Shown here one piece after another: positions 19,777 to 29,193 of a stretch of DNA of 64,000 nucleotides; the stretch's first letter is position 1, and the number at the start of each line of letters is the position of its first letter. Origin of the DNA: Deinococcus grandis. GTDB taxonomy: Bacteria > Deinococcota > Deinococci > Deinococcales > Deinococcaceae. The stretch covers positions 939,501-1,003,500 of the forward strand of contig NZ_BCMS01000001.1 of the NCBI RefSeq assembly GCF_001485435.1, given 5' to 3'. Under the pieces are notes generated by a model. That model ran no database searches. It saw only the letters and a program-made list of their open reading frames with translations, and was not told the DNA's origin. Both the position numbers and the translations under genes were made by a program.

Positions 19777-20850
19777 GTGCCTGCGCTCCGCAAGATCATT
19801 CACGTGGACATGGATGCGTTCTACGCGTCGGTGGAGCAGCGGGATGACGCGCGGCTGCGGGGGCGGCCCGTGGCGGTCGCGTGGGGCGGGCGGCGGTCGG
19901 TGGTCCTGACCGCGAGTTACGAGGCGCGGCCCTTCGGAGTGCGGTCGGCGATGCCGCTGTACCGGGCGCTGGAGCGCTGCCCGGCGCTGGTGGTGGTGGA
20001 GCCGAGGTTCGAGGCGTACCGGGAGGTGAGCGCGCAGATCCGCGCGGTGTTCCACGCGTTCACGCCGCTGGTGGAGCCACTGTCGCTGGACGAGGCGTAC
20101 CTGGACGTGACGGCGCCCCTGATGGGCGGGCCGAGTGCGACGCGGATTGCGCAGGCGATCCGGCGGCAGATCCGCGCGGGGACGGGCCTGACGGCGACGG
20201 CGGGCGTGAGCGTGAACAAGTTCCTGGCGAAACTCGCGAGCGGGCTGCACAAGCCCGACGGGCTGACCGTGATCTTGCCCGCGCAGGTGGACGAACTGCT
20301 GGCTGCGCTGCCGGTTGGGGATTTTCACGGGATCGGCCCGGCGACCGCGGCGAAACTGGCCGGGATGGGCATCCGCACGGGCGCGGACCTGCGCGCCGCC
20401 GATCCGGCCGCCCTGACCTCGCGCTTCGGGGTACACGGCGCGCACTTCTCGCGGATCGCGCGGGGCCTGGATGACCGGCCGGTCGAGCCGGACCGCCCGC
20501 ACCGCAGCGTGGGCACCGAGGAGACGTACGGGCACGATCTGCGCGGCGTGGACGCGGTGGCGGCCCGGCTGCCCGTGCTGGCGCAGGGTGTGGAGCGCCG
20601 CCTGGAGCGGGCGGGGCTGGCCGCGCGGACGGTGGTGCTGAAGCTGAAGTTCGACGACCGCAGCGTCCTGACGCGCCGGGTCACCCTCCCGCTGCCCGTT
20701 CACGCCGCGCCGGAGCTGGCCCGCGCCGCCGCGCGTTTGCTGACGCCGGAGCTGCTCGCGGGGCGGGGCGTGCGGCTGGCGGGCATCACGGCGGCGGGAC
20801 TGGTCCCGGCCGGGCAGGTGCCCACGCAGCCGCTTCTGCTGGGCGGATAG
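19777..20850 (+). CDS. dinB: DNA polymerase IV (Y-family translesion polymerase)
   Basis: A 357-residue Y-family polymerase for low-fidelity bypass of damaged template. Catalytic carboxylates are visible in 'IIHVDMDAFYASVEQ' (Asp11 with Asp13 nearby) and 'PLSLDEAYLDVT' (Asp105-Glu106). A helix-hairpin-helix 'DFHGIGPATAAKLAGMGI' and the little-finger domain follow, and the length is normal. No beta-clamp peptide is obvious at the very C-terminus. TAGCAT 6 nt before GTG 19777 fits a leaderless start. Whether it is damage-inducible cannot be seen. Confidence 0.95.
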   Translation: MPALRKIIHVDMDAFYASVEQRDDARLRGRPVAVAWGGRRSVVLTASYEARPFGVRSAMPLYRALERCPALVVVEPRFEAYREVSAQIRAVFHAFTPLVEPLSLDEAYLDVTAPLMGGPSATRIAQAIRRQIRAGTGLTATAGVSVNKFLAKLASGLHKPDGLTVILPAQVDELLAALPVGDFHGIGPATAAKLAGMGIRTGADLRAADPAALTSRFGVHGAHFSRIARGLDDRPVEPDRPHRSVGTEETYGHDLRGVDAVAARLPVLAQGVERRLERAGLAARTVVLKLKFDDRSVLTRRVTLPLPVHAAPELARAAARLLTPELLAGRGVRLAGITAAGLVPAGQVPTQPLLLGG

Positions 20851-20875
20851 GGCACAGGGGGGGTAGAGTCGGGCG

Positions 20876-21574
20876 GTGACCCTGCCCCTGCGCGCCGTGA
20901 TTTTCGACCTGGACGACACGCTGTTCGACGACACGAGTTGCACGCACGCGGGGCTGCGTGTCCTGGCGGCGCAGTCCGGCCTGAGCGTCCCGCCCGCCGA
21001 GTTGTTCGCGCGGCACGCGGCGCACATCCGCGCCATCGACCCGCTGCTGTTCCGGGGCGAGCTGACCGCGCACGAGGCGCGGGTGCTGCGCTTCACGCGC
21101 CTCCTGACCGAACTGGGCGTGCCGGATGCGGACGGCGAGGCGGCGACCGTCACGTACCGGGAGTCGTACCGCGCCGCCTGGGCGCCCCTGCCCGGCGCGG
21201 CGGACGTGCTGCGGGACCTGCGCGCCGCCGGGTTACGGCTGGCGGTCCTGACGAACTACGTGCGCGAGGTGCAGGCCCTGAAACTCGCGCACTTCGGCCT
21301 GGCCGCCCTGGTGGACGCGGTGCTGTGCGTCGAGGAGGTCCCGGCGGCGAAACCCGACCCGCGCGCGTACCACGCCGCCTGCGCCGCGCTGGCCGTCACG
21401 CCACAGGAGGCCGTGATGGTGGGGGACTCCTGGGAGAAGGACGTGCAGGGCGCCCGGCGCGCCGGACTGCGGGCCGTGTGGGTGAATCCATGTGCCGCCC
21501 CGGTGCCGGACGGAGTCACGCGGTCTGTCAGGAATCTGCAAGATCTCCAGCGGTGTGCTGAGTTCCGAGCGTAA
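20876..21574 (+). CDS. HAD-superfamily hydrolase
   Basis: A 232-residue haloacid dehalogenase-type phosphatase. Motif I is 'VIFDLDDTLFDD' (nucleophile Asp11, general acid Asp13), motif II is 'RLAVLTNY', the lysine is in 'EEVPAAKPDPRAYH', and motif IV is 'VMVGDSWEKDVQGARRAG'. An alpha-helical cap lies between motifs I and II, as in subfamily I phosphatases. The substrate is unknown. GTG 20876 follows TAGAGT by 6 nt, a leaderless pattern. It is 25 nt behind dinB. Confidence 0.85.
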   Translation: MTLPLRAVIFDLDDTLFDDTSCTHAGLRVLAAQSGLSVPPAELFARHAAHIRAIDPLLFRGELTAHEARVLRFTRLLTELGVPDADGEAATVTYRESYRAAWAPLPGAADVLRDLRAAGLRLAVLTNYVREVQALKLAHFGLAALVDAVLCVEEVPAAKPDPRAYHAACAALAVTPQEAVMVGDSWEKDVQGARRAGLRAVWVNPCAAPVPDGVTRSVRNLQDLQRCAEFRA

Positions 21575-21797
21575 CACTGATGGTCGCGAGTCCACTGCTG
21601 GCGCGCCTGTGTAGCTGGAGCACCCACCGTCCAGGACGTACTTCAGGTGGGACCGGGCAGCGCGACCCGGGGATGTAAGAAATCAGTCAAATGACAATTG
21701 CCAGAATTTACACATAAGGGCCGAGCATCACCGCGATTCCTACGTCCTCTCCTACCCTTGACCAACTCAACAGGTTCTCTCACGGAAAGGAGTTGAT

Positions 21798-22508
21798 ATG
21801 GCCCTCTTCGGTGACCTCGCGCACCATGCCTTCACCGATCTGGCGAAGGTACTCAGACCCCAGACCGGCAGTCTCTACCTCCACGAAGCCTACCAGGGCC
21901 GCACCCTGGAACTCACCCTGCTACAGGGACACCTGCTCGCACTGTACATCGACGGCTTCCCCGTCACGGTCTCCAACGAGGCGACCCAGGTCCTGCAGGA
22001 TGTCAGCACCCGGCGGACCGGTGCGTTCGAATTCCAGAAGCGCTCCCTGAATTCCAACGAGCAGACCCTCTACGTCCTGCCTCTGTTGGAAACACTTCAG
22101 AACGTGCCACTGGCAGACGTGCCCGCCGAACGCCGCCCCCACCCCGACACCCGCTTCCAGTCGCTGGCCCCCGCGGCTGTCCCGGGCGCCCTCCAGGCCA
22201 CCTGGACTGATCTCGCCCCGCATCTGCGCGTCGGCGCCAGCGCCACCGAACTCAGCCGCGCCACGGGCCGGACCATCCAGGACCTCCAGATCAGTCTGTA
22301 TCACCTGCGCGCCGCCGCGCTCATCGGCCCTGTCCGTAGCGCCGAATCGCTCACCCCTCCCACCACTCAGGCGAATGGTCAGGCAGAGCGCCAGGCTGGG
22401 CACATGACGGACCCGGCGCCCGCTGCCCAGCCCACCCTGACCGCCAGTGCCCCGATCATCAACCGACTGCTGGGCGCCCTGCGCCGCCTCACCGGAGCGC
22501 GCGCTTGA
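21798..22508 (+). CDS. DUF4388 (PATAN-like) domain protein
   Basis: A 236-residue cytoplasmic protein. Residues ~1-110 resemble the DUF4388/PatA N-terminal domain ('MALFGDLAHHAFTDLAKVLRPQTGSLYLHEAYQGRTLELTLLQGHLLALYIDG'), a module linked to GTPase and two-component signalling. A helical, winged-helix-like region follows (~130-185, 'ATELSRATGRTIQDLQISLYHLRAAALI'). AAAGGAG lies before the ATG. It is the first gene of a four-gene unit and its stop overlaps the TTG start of the GTPase gene, indicating translational coupling. The upstream 21575-21797 region has no gene and should hold the promoter. Confidence 0.75.
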   Translation: MALFGDLAHHAFTDLAKVLRPQTGSLYLHEAYQGRTLELTLLQGHLLALYIDGFPVTVSNEATQVLQDVSTRRTGAFEFQKRSLNSNEQTLYVLPLLETLQNVPLADVPAERRPHPDTRFQSLAPAAVPGALQATWTDLAPHLRVGASATELSRATGRTIQDLQISLYHLRAAALIGPVRSAESLTPPTTQANGQAERQAGHMTDPAPAAQPTLTASAPIINRLLGALRRLTGARA

Positions 22509-23032
22509 ACCCGCACGCCCCCCTGAAACTCGTGATTTCCGGCCCGGTCGGCGCGGGCAAGACCACCTTCGTACAGACCCTGTCTGAAACGCCCGTCCTC
22601 GCAACCGAAGCCGAAGCCAGCGAGGACATCGGCAAGGCCAACACCACCGTCGCCTTCGACTTCGGCACCCTGGCCCTCGCCGGTCACGACGTTCACCTGT
22701 ACGGCACACCGGGGCAGGAACGCTTCAACTTCATGTGGGAAGTCCTCTGCGAAGGCGCGCTGGGCCTCGTGCTGCTCGTCGCCGGTGACCGACCGCAGGA
22801 CTTCACGCACGCCCGCAACATTCTCGAATTCATTACCAGCCGCGTCCCGGTCCCCTTCGTGATCGGCGTGACCCGGCAGGACCAGCCGCGCGTGTGGGAC
22901 CCCACCGACGTTGCACTGTACTTCGACCTTCCCGAAACGCAGGTCATTGGTCTGAATACCACCCGCCCCGACGACGCCCGGCACCTGCTCGTGTGCCTGC
23001 TGGAACGCACCCTCACCCACCACCCGGCCTGA
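22505..23032 (+). CDS. Small Ras-like GTPase (MglA/CvnD-like)
   Basis: A 175-residue GTP-binding protein. The P-loop is 'SGPVGAGKTTF' (residues ~12-22), switch II 'LYGTPGQERF' (65-74) replaces the usual DxxG by YGTPG, and the base-recognition motif is TRQD at 123-126 instead of NKxD. These departures are shared with MglA/CvnD-type prokaryotic GTPases controlled by roadblock proteins. It starts with TTG at 22505 inside the stop of the upstream gene. The partner roadblock protein is encoded 22 nt downstream. Confidence 0.85.
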   Translation: MNPHAPLKLVISGPVGAGKTTFVQTLSETPVLATEAEASEDIGKANTTVAFDFGTLALAGHDVHLYGTPGQERFNFMWEVLCEGALGLVLLVAGDRPQDFTHARNILEFITSRVPVPFVIGVTRQDQPRVWDPTDVALYFDLPETQVIGLNTTRPDDARHLLVCLLERTLTHHPA

Positions 23033-23054
23033 CCGGAACGACAAGGAGCTCCTC

Positions 23055-23432
23055 ATGACCGCAACCATCAGCAAGCAAGAACGCCTCAACGCCGTCCTCA
23101 CCAGCCTCCGCAGCGCCATGCCCGAACTGCGCGGCGCACTGGTCGCCACCGTCGACGGTCTGCCCATCGCGCAGGCCATGGGCGAGGGTACCGACGCCAA
23201 CCGCGTGGCCGCCATGGCCGCCACTGCCCTGGGCCTGGGCAAACGCATCAACGACACGCTGGGTTCCGGCAGCCTGACCGACATGAGCGTCGGCGGCGCC
23301 AGCGGCCAGGTGTACATCTACGCCGCCGGACTCAAGGGCGTGCTCGCCGTCGTCACGCCGCCCGGCGTGAACCTGGGCCTGCTGCACATGGAAGCCCGCG
23401 ACGCGGCCGAACTCGTCGCCGGCATCCTGTAA
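23055..23432 (+). CDS. Roadblock/LC7 domain protein (MglB-like GTPase regulator)
   Basis: A 125-residue single-domain roadblock protein: 'LTSLRSAMPELRGALVATVDGLPIAQAMG', then 'ANRVAAMAATALGLGKRI' and 'GQVYIYAAGLKGVLAVVTPPGVNLGLLHMEARDAAELV'. These proteins dimerise and act as activating or docking factors of MglA-type GTPases. AAGGAG lies 8 nt before the ATG. Its place directly behind the GTPase supports a GTPase-regulator pair. Confidence 0.85.
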   Translation: MTATISKQERLNAVLTSLRSAMPELRGALVATVDGLPIAQAMGEGTDANRVAAMAATALGLGKRINDTLGSGSLTDMSVGGASGQVYIYAAGLKGVLAVVTPPGVNLGLLHMEARDAAELVAGIL

Positions 23433-23522
23433 TTCCCGCTCGTCTGCCCCACCGCTGGCATGGATGATCTGCCCGCCGAACTCCGTGACCTGCTCGCCAC
23501 CCGCTACCCCAGGAGGACCCCC

Positions 23523-23993
23523 ATGACCGCCCCCACCTACCGCTCTCAGCTCGGAGATTTCAGTTCTGTCGTCTGCTTCAAGGCCGTGATCGTCGGTGTC
23601 GAGGACACCCTCGGCGCGGATGGCGCCGCCGTGGTCTTCACGCGCGCCGGAAAGGTCCGCGGGCACACTCTCGTGCGGGAACTGGGCCTGACCGGCAGCA
23701 ACCCACCCACCGATCAGATCGCTTCGCTGCTGAACGCGGCAATCGGCCATGATGGCACCCGACTGGCCGCCGTGACCCGCTCCTACGACGACGGCGAGAA
23801 TGTCATCATCGAGACGCAGGACACGGTCTGCTCCGCCGGGGAACCCCAGGGCAGCGACCGCCGCTGCACCTTCACGCTCGGCGCCGTGTGGGGCGCCCTG
23901 GAAGCCATCACGGGCCGCACTTACCTGGGCGAGCAGACAGAGAGCGTCCTGCGCGGCGGCAACAGCGACAAGTTCGTCTTCAGCCCCTTCTAG
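23523..23993 (+). CDS. V4R-like sensory domain protein
   Basis: A 156-residue protein ending in a V4R (4-vinyl reductase)-like pattern: 'C-S-A-G-E-P-Q-G-S' followed by 'RRCTFTLGAVWGALEAITGRTYLGEQTESVLRGG'. V4R domains bind small hydrophobic ligands or metal through conserved Cys residues. Here Cys residues occur in VCSAGEP and RRCTF, but the late Cys pair of the family is missing. AGGAGG is 6 nt before ATG 23523, so that start is chosen over an in-frame ATG at 23460. It is the last gene of the GTPase cassette and may provide its input signal. Confidence 0.6.
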   Translation: MTAPTYRSQLGDFSSVVCFKAVIVGVEDTLGADGAAVVFTRAGKVRGHTLVRELGLTGSNPPTDQIASLLNAAIGHDGTRLAAVTRSYDDGENVIIETQDTVCSAGEPQGSDRRCTFTLGAVWGALEAITGRTYLGEQTESVLRGGNSDKFVFSPF

Positions 23994-24053
23994 TTCATAT
24001 CGGAGCGGCGCCCCCGGACAGGTCGGGGGCGCCGCTTCAGGGCATGAGACTCA

Positions 24054-24377
24054 TGCGGGATCCAAGTGATACGGATTCCGTCTGTTTCGTTAACAACCCG
24101 GAACCACGCCGGGTTGCCAACTCCACGCCCGGAACCCGTGTTTCTCCTGCTCGCTCCGCTCGGGTTGAAAGTTTTTGCAAACCTTTCAACCGGAGTCCGT
24201 ATGATTCCACGTCACTCGGAGTCGCCCGGTGAACACCTGCCTCTTCCGCACTGTCGCTCCACTGCCTCGCTGCTCTGCGAGCCCCGCCCGCTCTGCCGCT
24301 CAGCTCTTCCGAGTCACACGGGGAAGAGGGCATAACGCAACGCGATCAAGTTGGACGCAGGTCACTTTCATCCCGTG
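24054..24377 (-). repeat. Family 2 repeat split by a family 1 insertion, TCA duplication
   Basis: It starts TGCGGGATCCAAG and ends ATCCCGTG, flanked by TCA at 24051-24053 and 24378-24380. The internal text TTCCACGTCACTCGGAGTCG matches the copies at 44770 and 46336. A family 1 element (24070-24201) plus a 3-bp duplication interrupts it; without this the element is 189 bp. Confidence 0.8.
24070..24201 (+). repeat. Family 1 dispersed repeat (copy C), nested, TGA duplication
   Basis: A 132-bp short form with ends TACGGATTCCG and CGGAGTCCGTA, flanked by TGA at 24067-24069 and 24202-24204. It sits inside a family 2 repeat, so it is the younger insertion. Confidence 0.92.
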
Positions 24378-24380
24378 TCA

Positions 24381-24503
24381 CAGCAGAACTGAACGAGGGG
24401 ACTCGGAGAGCCGCGAAGCAGAGCGGGCACCTGACACCACCAGTGGTCGAACGTGGAATGGAAGGGCGCGGTGTCGGCCCTTCCATTCCACTGGAAACCG
24501 CTG
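24381..24503 (-). repeat. Family 3 repeat at the stop codon of the DAHP synthase gene, TCA duplication
   Basis: A 123-bp element from CAGCAGAACTGA to GGAAACCGCTG. It contains the family hairpin GTGGAATGGAAGGGC/GCCCTTCCATTCCAC. It is flanked by TCA at 24378-24380 and 24504-24506; the latter is the TGA stop of the minus-strand gene. Its left duplication is shared with the abutting family 2 element. Confidence 0.88.
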
Positions 24504-25595
<1,092 letters not shown>

Positions 25596-25680
25596 GCTGC
25601 GCAGTGTAGGAAAGCCCCGCAACCCCCGCCCCCACCCTGCTAGTCAATTGCCAGGAGTTGTCCAACCCTTCGCCGGGTCA

Positions 25681-25833
25681 TATGGACTCCGGTTGAAAAG
25701 TTTGCATAAACTTTCAACCCGAGCGGACTCGCAGAGCTGCGCAGCAGAGCGAGGAGGAGACAAACGGGTTCCGGGCGTGGAGTTGGCAACCCGGTGTGGT
25801 TCCGGGTTGTGAACGAAACAGACGGAATCCGTA
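25681..25833 (-). repeat. Family 1 dispersed repeat (copy D, long form), TCA duplication
   Basis: A 153-bp reverse copy with ends TATGGACTCCGG and GGAATCCGTA, flanked by TCA at 25678-25680 and 25834-25836. It lies between the promoter of the DAHP synthase gene and the stop of the hemoglobin gene, 14 bp from the latter. Confidence 0.92.
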
Positions 25834-25847
25834 TCACACAGTCCCGG

Positions 25848-26273
25848 TCAGGAGGCGGGGTGGTCCTCTGCGTTCACCATGTGCACCGCCACGCGCGACA
25901 GGGCCGCGTACAGTTCCCGCGCGTCGTCCACGCTGATCTGCTCCGCGCCGATCGGCGGCGTGTCGCGCAGCGCCGCGTTCATGCACGCCAGCCACGCCCG
26001 CGCGCGCGCCGGGGTGATCTCGAACGGCAGGTGCCGCGCGCGCAGACGCGGGTGCCCGTAGCGCTCGTGGTACAGCGGTGGGCCGCCCAGGAAGCCGGTC
26101 AGGAACGCCAGTTGCTTCTCGGCGGTCAGGGTCAGGTCGTCCGGGAAGATCGGCGTGAGCAGCGGCTCCTGCGCCACGTACGAGTAGAACCGCGTGACGA
26201 GGGCAGACAGGGCGTCCGGACCGATCCGGTCGTACAGGCTGCCGCCCGCGTTCAGGGAGATGGGCGCCGTCAT
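25848..26273 (-). CDS. Group II truncated hemoglobin
   Basis: A 141-residue 2-over-2 globin, a haem protein that binds O2 or NO and is often tied to oxidative or nitrosative stress. It shows 'LYDRIGPDALSALVTRFYSYV', the B-E region 'PIFPDDLTLTAEKQLAFLTGFLGGPPLY', the proximal His in 'LRARHLPFEIT' (residue 81), and Trp94, the G8 Trp typical of group II (GlbO-like). The length is normal. TAACCT lies 6 nt before the ATG at 26273, a leaderless start. A family 3 repeat begins 8 bp upstream of that box and so replaces the -35 region. Confidence 0.9.
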   Translation of the reverse strand: MTAPISLNAGGSLYDRIGPDALSALVTRFYSYVAQEPLLTPIFPDDLTLTAEKQLAFLTGFLGGPPLYHERYGHPRLRARHLPFEITPARARAWLACMNAALRDTPPIGAEQISVDDARELYAALSRVAVHMVNAEDHPAS

Positions 26274-26292
26274 GCGCGCAGGTTAGCCCAAA

Positions 26293-26425
26293 CAGCGGGG
26301 TCCAGGGACGCTGAGCAACCCCCTCAGTCTCAAACGAGTAGAGCGAGACGCCGCCCACATCAGCGGTTGGAAGTGGAACCCAGGGGCGTGCCCCCTTGGC
26401 CCCTGGGCGGAACTGGAAACCGCTG
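26293..26425 (+). repeat. Family 3 repeat upstream of the hemoglobin gene, no clear duplication
   Basis: A 133-bp element from CAGCGGGGTCC to GGAAACCGCTG with the conserved hairpin CAGCGGTTGGAAGTGG...GGAACTGGAAACCGCTG. The flanks (AAA and TGC) show no target duplication, so it is an old or altered copy. Confidence 0.8.
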
Positions 26426-26493
26426 TGCGTGCCCCAACGAATGTCCGCCGCCCGCATGGATGCGGCGGCGGACCGGGGTGGGGGGTGACGGCG

Positions 26494-27048
26494 TTACTTC
26501 TTCAGTGCCGTGCCCGCGGGCAGGACGTAGATAGTCTCCAGACCCCACGGTTGCGGCTTGGCGGGGAACTGCGCGGCGCGCCACACGACGTAGTTGCCGA
26601 TCTCCGGCGCGGTCAGGACGGACGTCTTGTACGGCGCGTTCGGCCACCGCACGTCCGCCGTGGCGTCGGCGTCCGCCACGGCGATCAGGCCGCCGCGACC
26701 CAGCAGGTCCGAGAGTTTCGCCATGGGCGCGTACCCGTCACGGCACCAGAACATCACCTGCGCGCCCTGCGCGGCCAGCGCCTCGATGTCCGGGATGCGG
26801 GCCTTCAGGAACGCGTCCAGGTCGTAGGCGCGCACGCGCAGGTCGCGTTTGTACAGGTAGTCGGCGGGAATGGTGACCGTCTCGGCGGTCACGCCCGAGG
26901 CGAGCAGCGTGGCGGGCGTGACGGTCGCGCTGGCCAGGGCCGCGACCTTGAACACCGCGAGCTGTTGCGCTTTGGGCTGCGTGGGCGCGGCGTGCGCGGC
27001 AGGCAGGAACGACAGGGCCAGGGTCAGGAGCAGAGCAGGATGACGCAT
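26494..27048 (-). CDS. Secreted protein, possibly molybdopterin-binding-like fold
   Basis: A 184-residue exported protein with signal peptide MRHPALLLTLALSFLPAAHA. The mature part contains 'DLDAFLKARIPDIEALAAQGAQVMFWCRDGYAPMAKLSDLLGRGGLIAVADADA' and ends 'PQPWGLETIYVLP'. This layout (DLDAxL, then a C-x-DGY motif, then a W-x-L-E strand) recalls periplasmic proteins with an oxidoreductase molybdopterin-binding-like fold that accompany cytochromes. The match is by eye only. GGAGG is 8 nt before the ATG. A family 1 repeat lies shortly upstream. Confidence 0.6.
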   Translation of the reverse strand: MRHPALLLTLALSFLPAAHAAPTQPKAQQLAVFKVAALASATVTPATLLASGVTAETVTIPADYLYKRDLRVRAYDLDAFLKARIPDIEALAAQGAQVMFWCRDGYAPMAKLSDLLGRGGLIAVADADATADVRWPNAPYKTSVLTAPEIGNYVVWRAAQFPAKPQPWGLETIYVLPAGTALKK

Positions 27049-27190
27049 ACAGGAAACCTCCGTGGCCCGCTCGGGCGGGCGCGGCGCACTGTAGCGCAGC
27101 CCGACCGTCCCGGCGCGCCGAAATGACACACGGGCAGAGGGGGCCGCGGCGTGAACCGTGACCCCCTCCCGCGTGCGTGCCGGTCCGTTA

Positions 27191-27325
27191 TACGGATTCC
27201 GTTTGTTTCGCCAACAATCCGGAACTTCACCGGATTGCCGGCTGCACGTCCGGAGGGGCGTTTCTCTCCTTCTCGCATCCGCTCGGACCCAGCGGGCTTT
27301 GCAGCCCATTCAATCGGAGTCCGTA
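27191..27325 (+). repeat. Family 1 dispersed repeat (copy E), TTA duplication at a stop codon
   Basis: A 135-bp element with ends TACGGATTCCG and CGGAGTCCGTA, flanked by TTA at 27188-27190 and 27326-27328. The latter is the TAA stop of the minus-strand ABC permease gene. Confidence 0.92.
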
Positions 27326-28117
27326 TTACACGTCGCGGCGGTCGAACGCGAAGATGCTCAGCAAGCCGAACCCCACCGTGTAGATCAGCAGCAGGATGAC
27401 GTCCTTGCCCAGCGTGTCCTGGTTGCTGGGCAGGAACAGCTGGAAGTAGTTCGTGAGCAGCACCGGCTGGATCGCCTGGGGCAGCACCACGAACAGCCGC
27501 ATGACGATCAGCGTCGCGAAGGTCGCCAGCGCGGCGGCGGCGGTGTTCAGGTACAGGATGCCGAACAGCAGCGCCAGCGCCGCGATGGGCATCAGGGACA
27601 CCCCGGCGAGCAGCGTGCCGCGCAGGACCTCACCGAAGGCCGCCTCGCTGGTCAGCGTGCCGACGCCCACCAGGCCGCCGGCGCCCAGCCCGGTGCCGCC
27701 CTGAAAGTTGCCGTACCCCAGGGGCAGGCCCGCGATGAGCGACCCGAGCAGCGTCACGAGCAGCAGGATGAACGGGTACGTGATCGCCACGATCAGCTTG
27801 CTGAGGATCACGCGGGTGCGGTCCACGGGGCGCAGCAGCAGCGGCGCCAGCGTGCCGTGCGCGACCTCCGCGCCGATCATCTCGGCGGCCATCACGGCGA
27901 TGAACAGCGGCAGCAGGAACTGGATGCTCGTGAAGATGCTGATGAACGGCAGCTGCCACCCGCTGACCAGCGCGACCGCCTGACCCGGCGCGAACAGCTG
28001 GTCCAGGCGCGGCGCGAACGCCCACAGCAGCGGCAGCAGCAGCGTGACGAGCAGCGCCAGCCGGACGCTGCGCGCGCCGAACAGTTTGCGGAATTCCAGG
28101 CTGAGCAAGGTCAGCAT
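27326..28117 (-). CDS. ABC-2 type transporter permease
   Basis: A 263-residue membrane protein with six hydrophobic segments, typical of ABC-2 exporter permeases: 'LEFRKLFGARSVRLALLVTLLLPLLW' at the N-terminus, a conserved 'AAEMIGAEVAHGTLAPLLLRPVDRTRVILSKLI' cytoplasmic helix (the ExxxGTL region contacting the ATPase), and 'DRRDV' at the end. It follows the ATPase gene by 28 nt on the same strand. The substrate is unknown. Its TAA stop coincides with a repeat insertion site. Confidence 0.88.
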   Translation of the reverse strand: MLTLLSLEFRKLFGARSVRLALLVTLLLPLLWAFAPRLDQLFAPGQAVALVSGWQLPFISIFTSIQFLLPLFIAVMAAEMIGAEVAHGTLAPLLLRPVDRTRVILSKLIVAITYPFILLLVTLLGSLIAGLPLGYGNFQGGTGLGAGGLVGVGTLTSEAAFGEVLRGTLLAGVSLMPIAALALLFGILYLNTAAAALATFATLIVMRLFVVLPQAIQPVLLTNYFQLFLPSNQDTLGKDVILLLIYTVGFGLLSIFAFDRRDV

Positions 28118-28145
28118 GCGCGTCCCCCGGTGCGGTGAATGGTGG

Positions 28146-29084
28146 TCATGCTTGCTCCACGCGTTCGCGGTAGTACTCGTACAGGTCGAAGTGGTCGGGG
28201 CTGGCCTCGAACACGCGGATGCCCTCGCCATGCAGGTGCGACAGGGCGTCCGGCACGCGCGACTCGCCGCCCAGGTGCGCGATCGCGTACGGCGTGCGGG
28301 TGCTCACGCGCCGCACGAACGGCAGGCGTTCGAGCACGGCGGCCGCGCCGACCGGGTCGTCCACCCGGAAGCGGTACGCGGCCTGCCGAGCGCGCAGGTC
28401 CACGGTGTCCACCAGTCGCCCGCCGGTCAGGATGCCGACCGTGTGTGCGTACGTGGCGATCTCGCGCAGGTGGTGCGTGCTCAGGACGACCGCGCAGCCG
28501 CTCGTGGCGAGGCTGGTCACGATCCGGTGGATCAGCCCGATGCCGAGGGGATCCAGGCCGCTGGTGGGTTCGTCCAGGATCAGGACCTTCGGTTCGGCCA
28601 GCATGGCGCTCGCCACGCCCAGCCGCTGCCGCTGCCCCAGAGAGTACTCGCCGACTCGGCGGTCGGCCATGCGGGTCAGTTCCAGCAGGGCCAGCACCTC
28701 GCGGATGCGGTCGCGGCTGATGCGGCGCCCGCCCGGGGCCATCGCGGACAGGTTCGCGTGGATCTGCAGGTTCTGCGTGCCGGTGAACTGCGGGTAGAAC
28801 TTCGCGGGGGCTTCCACGACGGCGCCCAGGTACGCGCGGGCCCGCTGGCCGTCGGTGTGCACGTCACGCCCCAGCAGCCGGACCTCGCCGTCCGAGGGGA
28901 AGGCGAGGCCGGTCATGGTGCGGATCAGGGTGGTCTTCCCGGCGCCGTTGGGGCCGGTCAGGGCGTATACCTCTCCGGGTTTCACGGTCAGGTGCACGTC
29001 CTCCAGGACGGCGTTCGAACCGTATGTCTTGTACAGCCCCCGGACCTCGATGGCCGGGACGGCTGGCGCGCCTTGCTTCGTCAC
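28146..29084 (-). CDS. ABC transporter ATP-binding protein
   Basis: A 312-residue ATPase driving the downstream ABC-2 permease. Walker A is 'GPNGAGKTT', the signature is 'YSLGQRQRL' (LGQRQ in place of LSGGQ, common in exporters of this class), Walker B is 'VLILDEPTSGLDP' and the H-loop is in 'STHHLREI'. A C-terminal extension of ~90 residues follows, as in CcmA/DrrA-like exporters. GTG 29084 is chosen because TACGCT lies exactly 6 nt before it; GTG 29090 would leave no spacing. Confidence 0.92.
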   Translation of the reverse strand: MTKQGAPAVPAIEVRGLYKTYGSNAVLEDVHLTVKPGEVYALTGPNGAGKTTLIRTMTGLAFPSDGEVRLLGRDVHTDGQRARAYLGAVVEAPAKFYPQFTGTQNLQIHANLSAMAPGGRRISRDRIREVLALLELTRMADRRVGEYSLGQRQRLGVASAMLAEPKVLILDEPTSGLDPLGIGLIHRIVTSLATSGCAVVLSTHHLREIATYAHTVGILTGGRLVDTVDLRARQAAYRFRVDDPVGAAAVLERLPFVRRVSTRTPYAIAHLGGESRVPDALSHLHGEGIRVFEASPDHFDLYEYYRERVEQA

Positions 29085-29193
29085 CCGCACAGCGTACCCT
29101 ACTGGCGATCATCCGGCTCTTACATTCCTCACCTGCAGGGGCGCGGGCACGGCTGGGGTGTGTCCCAGCCGTGCCCAGCGCGTTGAACCGGGT

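Noticed and set aside
23460..23522. Longer start for the V4R-like gene, adding 21 residues
   Set aside because: AGGAGG at ideal distance before ATG 23523 is far stronger, and the extra residues do not look like part of the domain.
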